Assembly: GCA_023134935.1 (NCBI GenBank)
Contig: JAGLUD010000375.1
Span: forward strand, 1-5,154
Direction: 5' to 3'
Length of the DNA stretch: 5,154 bases
Source of the DNA: Paracoccaceae bacterium
GTDB lineage: Bacteria; Pseudomonadota; Alphaproteobacteria; Rhodobacterales; Rhodobacteraceae
Below the pieces are notes generated by a model, which had not been told where the DNA came from, did not search any database, and was given only the letters and a program-made list of their open reading frames with translations. Position numbers and translations under genes: made by a program. Positions 1 to 5,154 of the stretch are shown here, piece by piece; the first letter of the stretch is position 1, and every line of letters begins with the position of its first letter.

Positions 1-1160
1 CCAGTGATTTGAAAACTGCCGCTGACATTAAGAATTTCCCATTTACTGTTAAAACAGATCTGCGTGACAACTACCCGTTTGATATTTTCGCAATGCCCCT
101 GCGGGATTTGTCGCGATTACATGCCTCATCCGGAACAACTGGAAAGGCGACTGTTGTTGGTTACTCTGCTGGTGATCTAGACCGTTGGGCAGGGTTGATG
201 GCGCGCTCGATGGCCGCGGCCGGTGCGCGACCGGGTGACGTGGTGCACAACGCTTACGGATATGGATTGTTTACTGGCGGGCTTGGAGCACATTACGGGG
301 CCGAGAAGCTAGGCTGCGTTGTGGTTCCGGTATCGGGTGGCGGAACCGAGCGTCAGATTACCCTTTTACAAGACTTCGCGCCGGACATCCTGTGTGCCAC
401 ACCTTCTTACGCATTGAACATCGCGGAAGTCGCTGCTGGCATGGGGGTGGATGTTGCCAGCCTTCCATTCAGGCGGGGCATTTTTGGCGCCGAACCATGG
501 TCAAATGAGATGCGCCGCGAGTTGGATCAACGCCTGGGGATCAATGCCGTAGATATTTACGGACTTAGTGAAATCATGGGACCTGGCGTTGCTGTCGAAT
601 GCGACACGGAGCGGAATGGGTTGCACGGTTGGGAGGATCACTTCCTTTTCGAGATCATCGATCCAGAAACGCTGGAACCTTTACCAATGGGTGAGGCGGG
701 CGAGTTGGTGATTACGACGCTTACCAAAGAAGCGATGCCGATGATACGTTATCGTACCCGCGATATAACTCGGTTGACTGATGAGCCATGCACCTGCGGG
801 CGCTCGCATGTACGGATAATGCGGGTGGATGGGCGCGATGACGATATGATGATCATTCGTGGCGTCAATGTTTACCCGTCGCAAGTTGAGAGTGTGTTGG
901 TCGGGCTAGATGGCCTGTCACCGCATTACCAAATTCGGCTTTACAAAGATGGCCCACTCGATGCGATGTCGGTAGATGTGGAGATAGAGCCTGACACGCC
1001 GCAAGATCAAGATGCGCTTGTCGCGAAGGCTGGCGAGTTGCGTCATCACATCAAATCTATCATCGGCGTTACCTGCAATATAAGCGTCAAACTGCCCGGT
1101 GAAATCCCGCGTTCAGATGGCAAAGCAGTGCGGGTGATTGACGAGCGGAAGAAAATATAA
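1..1160 (+). CDS. paaK: Phenylacetate-CoA ligase family protein, 5' end outside window
   Basis: Adenylate-forming enzyme that would convert an aryl or arylacetic acid (classically phenylacetate), ATP and CoA to the acyl-CoA, AMP and PPi in the cytoplasm. The reading frame is open to the left edge (first full codon at 3). A TTG at 9 could be read as a start, but homologous sequence runs through it and the family is usually about 430-440 residues. The 385 residues here therefore lack roughly the first 50. Visible motifs: P-loop-like ATP motif HASSGTTGK (nt 120-146), the PaaK signature YGLSEIMGPG (nt 558-587), the paired cysteines in EPCTCGR (near nt 786-806), the hinge/C-terminal-domain motif GRDDDM...RGVNVYPSQVE (nt 831-890), and a near-C-terminal PRSDGKAVRV whose Lys (nt 1122-1124) sits where the catalytic lysine is expected. 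The AMP-binding and C-terminal domains appear intact. The exact acid is not readable from sequence; benzoate-type or other aryl acids are possible. The downstream neighbour is convergent, so any operon partners lie to the left, outside the window. Confidence 0.93.
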   Translation, partial: SDLKTAADIKNFPFTVKTDLRDNYPFDIFAMPLRDLSRLHASSGTTGKATVVGYSAGDLDRWAGLMARSMAAAGARPGDVVHNAYGYGLFTGGLGAHYGAEKLGCVVVPVSGGGTERQITLLQDFAPDILCATPSYALNIAEVAAGMGVDVASLPFRRGIFGAEPWSNEMRRELDQRLGINAVDIYGLSEIMGPGVAVECDTERNGLHGWEDHFLFEIIDPETLEPLPMGEAGELVITTLTKEAMPMIRYRTRDITRLTDEPCTCGRSHVRIMRVDGRDDDMMIIRGVNVYPSQVESVLVGLDGLSPHYQIRLYKDGPLDAMSVDVEIEPDTPQDQDALVAKAGELRHHIKSIIGVTCNISVKLPGEIPRSDGKAVRVIDERKKI

Positions 1161-1324
1161 GTCAGCACCAATAGAATTAGCGAAAATGTGTTATCGAATT
1201 TGCTGAACTGTAGTCCTACACGGCTATCGGTTCAGAAATTATGTTCGATCGGCAGCGACCAAATGATGGTCTTGCCTAGCTATCAAGTGAAATATTTATA
1301 CTGTTAAGAAGCTAAGATGCCACT
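1161..1324. other. Convergent intergenic gap (paaK / dctM 3' ends)
   Basis: This 164-bp gap separates two converging stop codons. It contains two small inverted repeats: CTGAAC (1203-1208) with GTTCAG (1230-1235), and GACCA (1257-1261) with TGGTC (1267-1271). Neither is GC-rich or followed by a clear T-run on either strand, so a classical intrinsic terminator is not demonstrated. One of them may still help to end transcription, or termination may be Rho-dependent. No coding potential seen. Confidence 0.4.
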
Positions 1325-2641
1325 TTATCCTGGTAGCAAGAACAGCGTAATTGACGGGAACAGTACCAGTATCGTTACGCGCACTAGGTCTGAAGCAACG
1401 AAATATACAACCGCTTTGTAGGTCTCCAGCATTGGCGTTTTACGGTCCATCGCATTGATGACGAACAGATTCATGCCGACGGGCGGTGTAATTAGCCCAA
1501 CCTCCACCACGATCAAAACAAGTATACCGAACCAGATCGCAACGTGCTCTTCGCTCAACCCAAAATCTAGTGCTACGATAACAGGGAAGAAGATGGGTAC
1601 AGTCAGCAGGATCATCGAAAGCGAGTCCATCAGACAGCCGAACACGAGATAGAACGCCAGTACAAGTATTAGTACCACCCAAGGGCTAAATCCTTGGCTA
1701 ACGACAAAATTTGATAGCTCTTGTGGCACCTGTGTCAGCGCTAGAAATCCGTTGTAAAATCCGGCCCCCAGCACGATGAAGAAAATCATTGCAGTTGAGC
1801 GCGCGGTTTCTGTGAAGCTTTCTTTAAGTACAGCCCAATTCAGGCCCCCGTTGAAGAAGGCAAATGCCCCTGTTCCAAGTGCACCAACGGCAGCACCTTC
1901 TGTTGGCGTAAACCAACCGAGGTAAATACCGCCAACGACCAGACCAAAAATTAGCAGCACTGGCCAAACCGTTAGAAGTGCCCTGAACCTTTCGGCCATT
2001 GGCACTGGCGGGCGCGTGCCGGCTGCATCCGGATGCAAACGCACATAGATCGAAATCGCGATTACGTAACCCAACGCGGCCATCAGGCCGGGGATGAATG
2101 CAGCAAGGAACAATTTGGCGATGTTCTGTTCAGTAATAATTGCATAAATTACCAAGACCACAGACGGTGGAATAAGAATGCCAAGTGTGCCACCTGCTGC
2201 GAGAGTGGCTGTTGAGAAACCACCCGCATATCCGTATCGTCTCAACTCGGGCAGGGCGACACGGCCCATGGTGGCGGCTGTGGCAAGCGAAGACCCACAG
2301 ATAGACCCAAAACCCGCACATGCACCGATTGCTGCCATTGCGACACCGCCACGGCGATGCCCCAAAAAACCCTCGGCAGTTTTGAACAATGCTGACGACA
2401 TCCCGCCAAGTGTTGCAAAATGACCCATCAACAAAAACATCGGTACAATGGTTAGAGAATACGATGAAAATGTTGTGTAAGTTTCGCTTTTAAGGCGCGC
2501 CAATGCCATGTTGCTGGAGCCAGTTACCACGGTCAATCCCAACATCCCGACGAGGAACATCGCCAAGCCAATTGGCACACGTAGGAAAATTAGGATTAGA
2601 AGGGTAGGGAACGATGCAATGCCAATCTCCAACGAACTCAT
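1325..2641 (-). CDS. dctM: TRAP transporter large permease subunit (DctM)
   Basis: Large inner-membrane subunit of a tripartite ATP-independent periplasmic transporter. In this family it forms the substrate and ion translocation path and uses an ion gradient, usually Na+. The 438 residues match the usual DctM length and are almost wholly hydrophobic, with a dozen or so membrane segments. Family-typical motifs: MFLLMGHFA (68-76), the glycine/proline-rich GGTLGILIPPS (150-160), GWFTPTEGAAVG (242-253), FGCLMDSLSMILLTVPIFFPV split around Asp339 (334-354), and the second pseudo-symmetric GLITPPVGMNLFV (382-394). The two IPP/TPP-containing stretches are the hallmark inverted-repeat halves of the DctM fold. 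The ATG at 2641 overlaps the dctQ stop as ATGA, and a GGAG ribosome binding site (2650-2653) lies eight bases upstream inside dctQ, indicating translational coupling. It is the last gene of the operon; no frameshift or truncation is seen. Confidence 0.96.
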   Translation of the reverse strand: MSSLEIGIASFPTLLILIFLRVPIGLAMFLVGMLGLTVVTGSSNMALARLKSETYTTFSSYSLTIVPMFLLMGHFATLGGMSSALFKTAEGFLGHRRGGVAMAAIGACAGFGSICGSSLATAATMGRVALPELRRYGYAGGFSTATLAAGGTLGILIPPSVVLVIYAIITEQNIAKLFLAAFIPGLMAALGYVIAISIYVRLHPDAAGTRPPVPMAERFRALLTVWPVLLIFGLVVGGIYLGWFTPTEGAAVGALGTGAFAFFNGGLNWAVLKESFTETARSTAMIFFIVLGAGFYNGFLALTQVPQELSNFVVSQGFSPWVVLILVLAFYLVFGCLMDSLSMILLTVPIFFPVIVALDFGLSEEHVAIWFGILVLIVVEVGLITPPVGMNLFVINAMDRKTPMLETYKAVVYFVASDLVRVTILVLFPSITLFLLPG

Positions 2642-3219
2642 GTTTCGATCTCCAAGTCGGCTAGGGCGATTGTTTTATTTGTAAAAAATTCGAGAGTACG
2701 GACTACGGCCATATAGATCCCGGCAATTGCTGCGGTAACCGCTGCGAACAGGCTGGCCGCATAGGCCCACCAGACAGGAAATTGCAAAAGAAAGGTGGTT
2801 TCGCCGTAGCTTTTTTTCGACAACATTCCGGCGTAGAGTTTCCACGCAATAAGGAACAACACAGCTCCAAACACGATTCCGATTATCATATCCAGAAACC
2901 GGTTGGCCCTGCGCGGCAATAAATTGGTGAAGATGTCGACAGATGCATGATTAGAAGTAAGCTGACAATGTGGCAGGAAAGCAAAAATGGCGAAAGCCAC
3001 ACCGGCTTCGACCAATTCAAAATCACCGGTTATTGGCCCGATACCGAGATCCAAAAACCATTGTGCAACGTCTGGTGCGATAGCCTCGACCTGCCGGTGC
3101 AAAATAGAATTCAGCGTTCTTCCAAGAACTGACAAAAAAGTAAGGATAATAAGGAAACTAAGAACGAGGCCACCTAATACAGCCATTGTATGCGCAAGTT
3201 TATCCATCAATCGGTGCAT
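2638..3219 (-). CDS. dctQ: TRAP transporter small permease subunit (DctQ)
   Basis: Small membrane subunit that pairs with DctM in the inner membrane. The preferred start is the ATG at 3219 (193 residues) because an AAGGA ribosome binding site (3227-3231) sits seven bases upstream. The longer reading from 3255 would add 12 non-family-like residues and would begin inside an intercistronic hairpin. Four hydrophobic segments are visible at about 11-33, 66-86, 109-131 and 148-173, as expected. Family-typical features are GDFELVEAGVAFA followed by AFLPHCQL and HASVDIFTN (65-99), the usual conserved core around the second segment. The loop between segments 1 and 2 (about 34-65) is fairly long. The gene ends in the four-base overlap with dctM. 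The protein is divergent as DctQ proteins generally are, but the four-helix pattern, core motif and gene order make the call secure. Confidence 0.94.
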   Translation of the reverse strand: MHRLMDKLAHTMAVLGGLVLSFLIILTFLSVLGRTLNSILHRQVEAIAPDVAQWFLDLGIGPITGDFELVEAGVAFAIFAFLPHCQLTSNHASVDIFTNLLPRRANRFLDMIIGIVFGAVLFLIAWKLYAGMLSKKSYGETTFLLQFPVWWAYAASLFAAVTAAIAGIYMAVVRTLEFFTNKTIALADLEIET

Positions 3220-3226
3220 ATTGCGG

Positions 3227-3231
3227 TCCTT
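3227..3231 (-). promoter_or_regulatory. Ribosome binding site of dctQ (decides the start)
   Basis: On the minus strand AAGGA lies seven bases before the ATG at 3219. The alternative upstream ATG at 3255 has no comparable purine-rich element and lies within the hairpin at 3248-3276, so this site favours the shorter 193-residue DctQ. Confidence 0.7.
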
Positions 3232-3247
3232 AGGTGGGTGGAAAAGA

Positions 3248-3276
3248 CGCTGCACCAGTGCGAAACCGGTGCAGCG
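3248..3276 (-). terminator. dctP-dctQ intercistronic hairpin (attenuator or mRNA stabiliser)
   Basis: A perfect 9-bp inverted repeat, CGCTGCACC (3248-3256) and GGTGCAGCG (3268-3276), with an 11-base loop. It starts eight bases after the dctP stop codon and is followed on the minus strand by a short T-rich stretch (TCTTTT). The stem is GC-rich, while the T-run is weak. The position suits a partial terminator or a 3' stabilising stem that lets the periplasmic binding protein be made in excess over the two membrane subunits, a common arrangement in binding-protein-dependent transport operons. The structure is seen; the function is inferred. Confidence 0.7.
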
Positions 3277-3284
3277 ATTTGGTT

Positions 3285-4313
3285 TTAGTAATCAGCCATA
3301 AGTGCTTTGGCTTGATCGATCAGAGCTTGTCCGTCGATGCCTTTCCCCGCCATTTCCGCAATCCATGCGTCATATACAGGGGCAGCTACGTCAGCCCAGG
3401 CAGCAGATTGCGCTGCGTCCAAAGTCACGATCGCATTGCCACGATCAGCAGCAAATGCACGTCCTGCACCGTCAGCATCTGATTGTGTGCCGCCAGCGAA
3501 GACCGAAAAATCAAGTCCGGAGTTGTCGTCCATCACAGCTTTAAGATCATCAGGTAGGCCGTTATATTTGTCCCAGTTCATGACCAATACAAAAGTAACA
3601 GTATAGAACATTGGACCAGTGAACTCGGTATGGTTTCCGACAAGTTCCGACGATTTAAGCGCGATGGTAACTTCCCAAGGAATTGTTGTTCCATCGATCA
3701 CACCTTTTGAAAGTGCTTCTGGCACCGCGGGAACAGGCATACCAACCGGGGTTGCACCCAGTTGCTCCAAAAGCGCGTTAACCTGACGTGACGCGCCACG
3801 AATCTTCATACCGTTGAAGTCCGCTGGTGTATTCACAGGTTGATTGGCGTGAATTACGCCAGGGCCGTGAACCCAGTTTCCCAGAACCTTTACATCTTTG
3901 AACTCGGTTTCGGCGATACTATCTTCCATCATATACCAAAGAGCGGCAGATGCAGCACGAGCATCAGTCACGATAAACGGCAGCTCGAACGCTTCGGTTG
4001 AAGGGAAGCGACCTGGTGTATAACCAACAACGTTCCACGTGATGTCGATAACGCCGTCGATCACCTGATCGATAAGCTCTGGTGGTTTGCCACCAAGCTG
4101 CATCGAGGCAAAACGTTTGATTTCAATCCGCCCGCCGGATTTGTTTTCGATATTATCTGCCCAAACATCTATGATTTTGGATGGAATTGTAGCTTGCGCT
4201 GGTAGAAAGCTTTGTAAGTTGAACGAGTATTCTGCCGCATACGCCATACTTGACGTACTGAGCGCCAGAATGGCACCTCCGACATATCCCATGATTGATT
4301 TACGCATAGTCAT
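3285..4313 (-). CDS. dctP: TRAP transporter substrate-binding protein (DctP family)
   Basis: Periplasmic solute receptor that captures the substrate and delivers it to DctQM. The 342 residues fit the family. A Sec signal peptide is clear: basic start with MRKS, hydrophobic core (about 9-20), and an AYA-A cleavage site after residue 26. The mature protein shows DctP features: an early FNLQSFLP strand, a GG(R)IEIKRF segment (60-68), the GYTPGRFP...FELPF segment (97-113), and GMKIRGASR (168-176). Arg172 there is at the position of the conserved arginine that usually salt-bridges the ligand carboxylate. A PWE (212-214) follows in the second lobe. This supports a carboxylate ligand but does not identify it. 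The ATG at 4313 is four bases from a GGGAGG site, and a second ATG at 4307 (third codon) is ten bases away. Either could be used without affecting the mature protein. First gene of the operon; its promoter must lie in the upstream gap. Confidence 0.95.
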   Translation of the reverse strand: MTMRKSIMGYVGGAILALSTSSMAYAAEYSFNLQSFLPAQATIPSKIIDVWADNIENKSGGRIEIKRFASMQLGGKPPELIDQVIDGVIDITWNVVGYTPGRFPSTEAFELPFIVTDARAASAALWYMMEDSIAETEFKDVKVLGNWVHGPGVIHANQPVNTPADFNGMKIRGASRQVNALLEQLGATPVGMPVPAVPEALSKGVIDGTTIPWEVTIALKSSELVGNHTEFTGPMFYTVTFVLVMNWDKYNGLPDDLKAVMDDNSGLDFSVFAGGTQSDADGAGRAFAADRGNAIVTLDAAQSAAWADVAAPVYDAWIAEMAGKGIDGQALIDQAKALMADY

Positions 4314-4317
4314 TTGT

Positions 4318-4323
4318 CCTCCC
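4318..4323 (-). promoter_or_regulatory. Strong ribosome binding site of dctP
   Basis: GGGAGG on the minus strand, close to a full anti-16S match, four bases before the ATG at 4313 and ten before the in-frame ATG at 4307. It is the strongest ribosome binding site of the three operon genes, which fits high synthesis of the binding protein. Confidence 0.8.
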
Positions 4324-4349
4324 TAGAACTTAACTTATTGTAACGTGCC

Positions 4350-4365
4350 TTTTTTTTGTTTTTTT
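4350..4365. other. T8-G-T7 homopolymeric tract
   Basis: Eight T, one G, seven T on the plus strand (A7-C-A8 on the coding strand of dctP), centred about 45 bases before the dctP start. Possible roles are a bent A-tract or UP-like element, or an unstructured leader. A TACAAT (minus strand, 4337-4342) lies just downstream and resembles a -10 box, but no good -35 accompanies it at the normal spacing, so no promoter is called. Confidence 0.35.
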
Positions 4366-4393
4366 ATGGACGCCTAGCATCCAATTTACTTCC

Positions 4394-4444
4394 CCTAGCC
4401 CATACCGCCGACACTGTTTTCAACCCTTCCCATTATGGGCTAGG
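4394..4444. promoter_or_regulatory. Perfect 11-bp inverted repeat, candidate operator of the TRAP operon
   Basis: CCTAGCCCATA (4394-4404) and its exact reverse complement TATGGGCTAGG (4434-4444), separated by 29 bases, lie 80-130 bases upstream of the dctP start. The arm centres are 40 bp apart, about four helical turns, so two regulator dimers could sit on the same DNA face. The right arm overlaps a smaller palindrome CCCATTATGGG (4429-4439), giving three copies of a CCCAT/ATGGG half-site in the region. It is an operator candidate by position and symmetry. An RNA stem-loop with a large loop, or the ends of a tiny mobile fragment, are alternatives. The binding protein is unknown and no regulator gene is in view. 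Confidence 0.5.
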
Positions 4445-4543
4445 TCATTGATGATAAGCGATAATGGTTAAACCTGCATAGCAGTACTTTAATACCAAGT
4501 AAAGAAAATAGGAATCGTGACCCTGACCTCAGGCTGTAACTGG

Positions 4544-4556
4544 CGATGTCACATCG
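4544..4556. promoter_or_regulatory. Short palindrome CGATGT-C-ACATCG
   Basis: A perfect 6-bp inverted repeat around a single central base, about 230 bp before the dctP start. The TGT-N-ACA core resembles the compact half-site arrangement of some GntR-type operators, regulators often found near carboxylate transport genes. With no regulator gene in view and the site far from the gene, this is only a candidate. Confidence 0.3.
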
Positions 4557-4640
4557 ACGCTACTTCAAGATTTTTGACGGTTCTATTGGATGGGTAAGTG
4601 TACTGTCGGATTAAACATAACTGTGTTGCAAAATGCTGTT

Positions 4641-4666
4641 GTTCTGCCATCTACAGATGGCAAAAC
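4641..4666. repeat. Hairpin with 11-base arms and one mismatch
   Basis: The arms GTTCTGCCATC (4641-4651) and GATGGCAAAAC (4656-4666) pair except for one C/A mismatch, around a TACA tetraloop; the inner 7 bp are perfect. On the plus strand a CCCTTTT follows a few bases later. It could be a weak intrinsic terminator for an unseen transcript, an operator, or part of a small RNA. No adjacent gene explains it. Confidence 0.45.
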
Positions 4667-5154
4667 TGAACCCTTTTCGCTACTTCAAAACATCTTGTTT
4701 GCTTCATGCTTCAGATGTGTACGGGGATCTGCAACGTTTGTTAGGACGCAAAAGTGGAGGGTATGAAAATAGTTAAACTTACATTCTCTCCAACTGAATT
4801 AACTTCGTTCGATGCAATGCTTATTGGTTAGAAACACGATCAATTTGTGTCCAAATGATCTGTGCGCCTTACAAAGGTCCGTCTTAGGTCGGAAGTGCGC
4901 AATCGGATAGTACATTTGAAGTGGTGGTTTCGGATTCCTACCGCCGGACAAGCTCCTTTTACCAACCTGAAGCTTACGATTGTATGATCGCTATTAATCG
5001 GTTTACCTCAACCGGCATACGTCGTTTTGGGGCAGCCTGTGTTGGGGGAATCCGGTGAATGCCGGGTGGAGAAAGCGTGCGAAATCAACGATGTAGGATT
5101 TTGATCTTGCGTCGTAAAGCAGTGCTGAAGCATAATTACATGCCGCTTCCGGCC

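Larger units (their letters stand above)
4325..5154. other. Gene-free region upstream of dctP
   Basis: About 830 bp with no long open frame on either strand. Reading the frames by hand gave only short stretches of roughly 40 codons or fewer between stops, and none was recognisable. Parts are visibly more AT-rich than the flanking genes (for example 4441-4500 and 4561-4620). The first 250 bases or so probably contain the dctP promoter and operator elements. The remainder, to the window edge, holds scattered short repeats and hairpins and may be a long regulatory region, a non-coding RNA locus, or sequence left by a decayed gene or mobile element. I could not establish which. No tRNA, rRNA, CRISPR array or complete insertion sequence was seen. 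Confidence 0.6.

Noticed and set aside
681..884. Minus-strand open frame within the ligase gene
   Set aside because: It lies wholly opposite a strongly conserved PaaK coding sequence and has no recognisable features; it is a shadow frame.
1203..1271. Bidirectional intrinsic terminator between paaK and dctM
   Set aside because: The inverted repeats there have only 5-6 bp stems and no T-run on either strand.
2987..3301. Plus-strand open frame opposite dctQ and the dctP 3' end
   Set aside because: It is antisense to well-supported TRAP genes, spans the hairpin, and shows no family features; it is a shadow frame.
4337..4365. Possible sigma-70 promoter for dctP with TACAAT as -10
   Set aside because: At normal spacing the -35 position falls in the A-tract with no TTG-like element. 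No sigma-54 GG-N10-GC pattern was found there either.
4763..4831. A 22-codon ATG frame (starting MKIVKLTFSP) preceded by GGAGG
   Set aside because: The ribosome-binding-like sequence is only two bases from the ATG, the peptide is very short and unrecognised, and the frame beyond its stop has further stops. It could be the start of a decayed gene but cannot be supported.
5011..5080. Sequence resembling a cobalamin riboswitch core (GGGGAATCCGGTGAATGCCGGG)
   Set aside because: Only the GGGAA...GGTGAA portion is similar. The expected following CCCGCAAC segment and the B12-box region are absent, and no dependent gene follows within the window.
4706..5133. Inverted 9-mers ATGCTTCAG (4706-4714) and CTGAAGCAT (5125-5133) as possible mobile-element ends
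   Set aside because: A 9-base match over several hundred bases is expected about once by chance, and there is no transposase frame between them.

Overview
The window most likely comes from a marine-type alphaproteobacterium, probably of the Rhodobacterales/roseobacter kind. This is inferred from the strongly roseobacter-like TRAP transporter proteins, the PaaK-type ligase and the moderate base composition. No rRNA or other taxonomic marker is present, so the placement is tentative.

Layout: (1) Positions 1-1160, plus strand: the 3' part of a phenylacetate-CoA ligase-type adenylate-forming enzyme (PaaK family), cut by the left window edge. (2) Positions 1161-1324: a short convergent intergenic gap with only weak inverted repeats. 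(3) Positions 1325-4313, minus strand: a complete three-gene TRAP transporter operon, transcribed dctP (substrate-binding protein), dctQ (small membrane subunit), dctM (large membrane subunit). A 9-bp GC-rich hairpin lies between dctP and dctQ, and dctQ and dctM overlap by ATGA. (4) Positions 4314-5154: about 840 bp with no convincing gene. It holds the dctP ribosome binding site, a T-rich tract, a perfect 11-bp inverted repeat just upstream of dctP, a 13-bp palindrome and a further imperfect hairpin. The rest looks like regulatory or decayed sequence.

How the genes may work together: the TRAP system is a secondary, ion-driven high-affinity importer of small carboxylates. The ligase activates an aryl or arylacetic acid to its CoA thioester. 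The two are convergent, not co-transcribed, so a shared aromatic-acid uptake and activation role is only a hypothesis. No regulator gene is in the window.

I found no strong evidence for a previously undescribed system. The most useful leads are the possible operator upstream of dctP, the dctP-dctQ intercistronic hairpin, and the unexplained 840-bp gene-free stretch.
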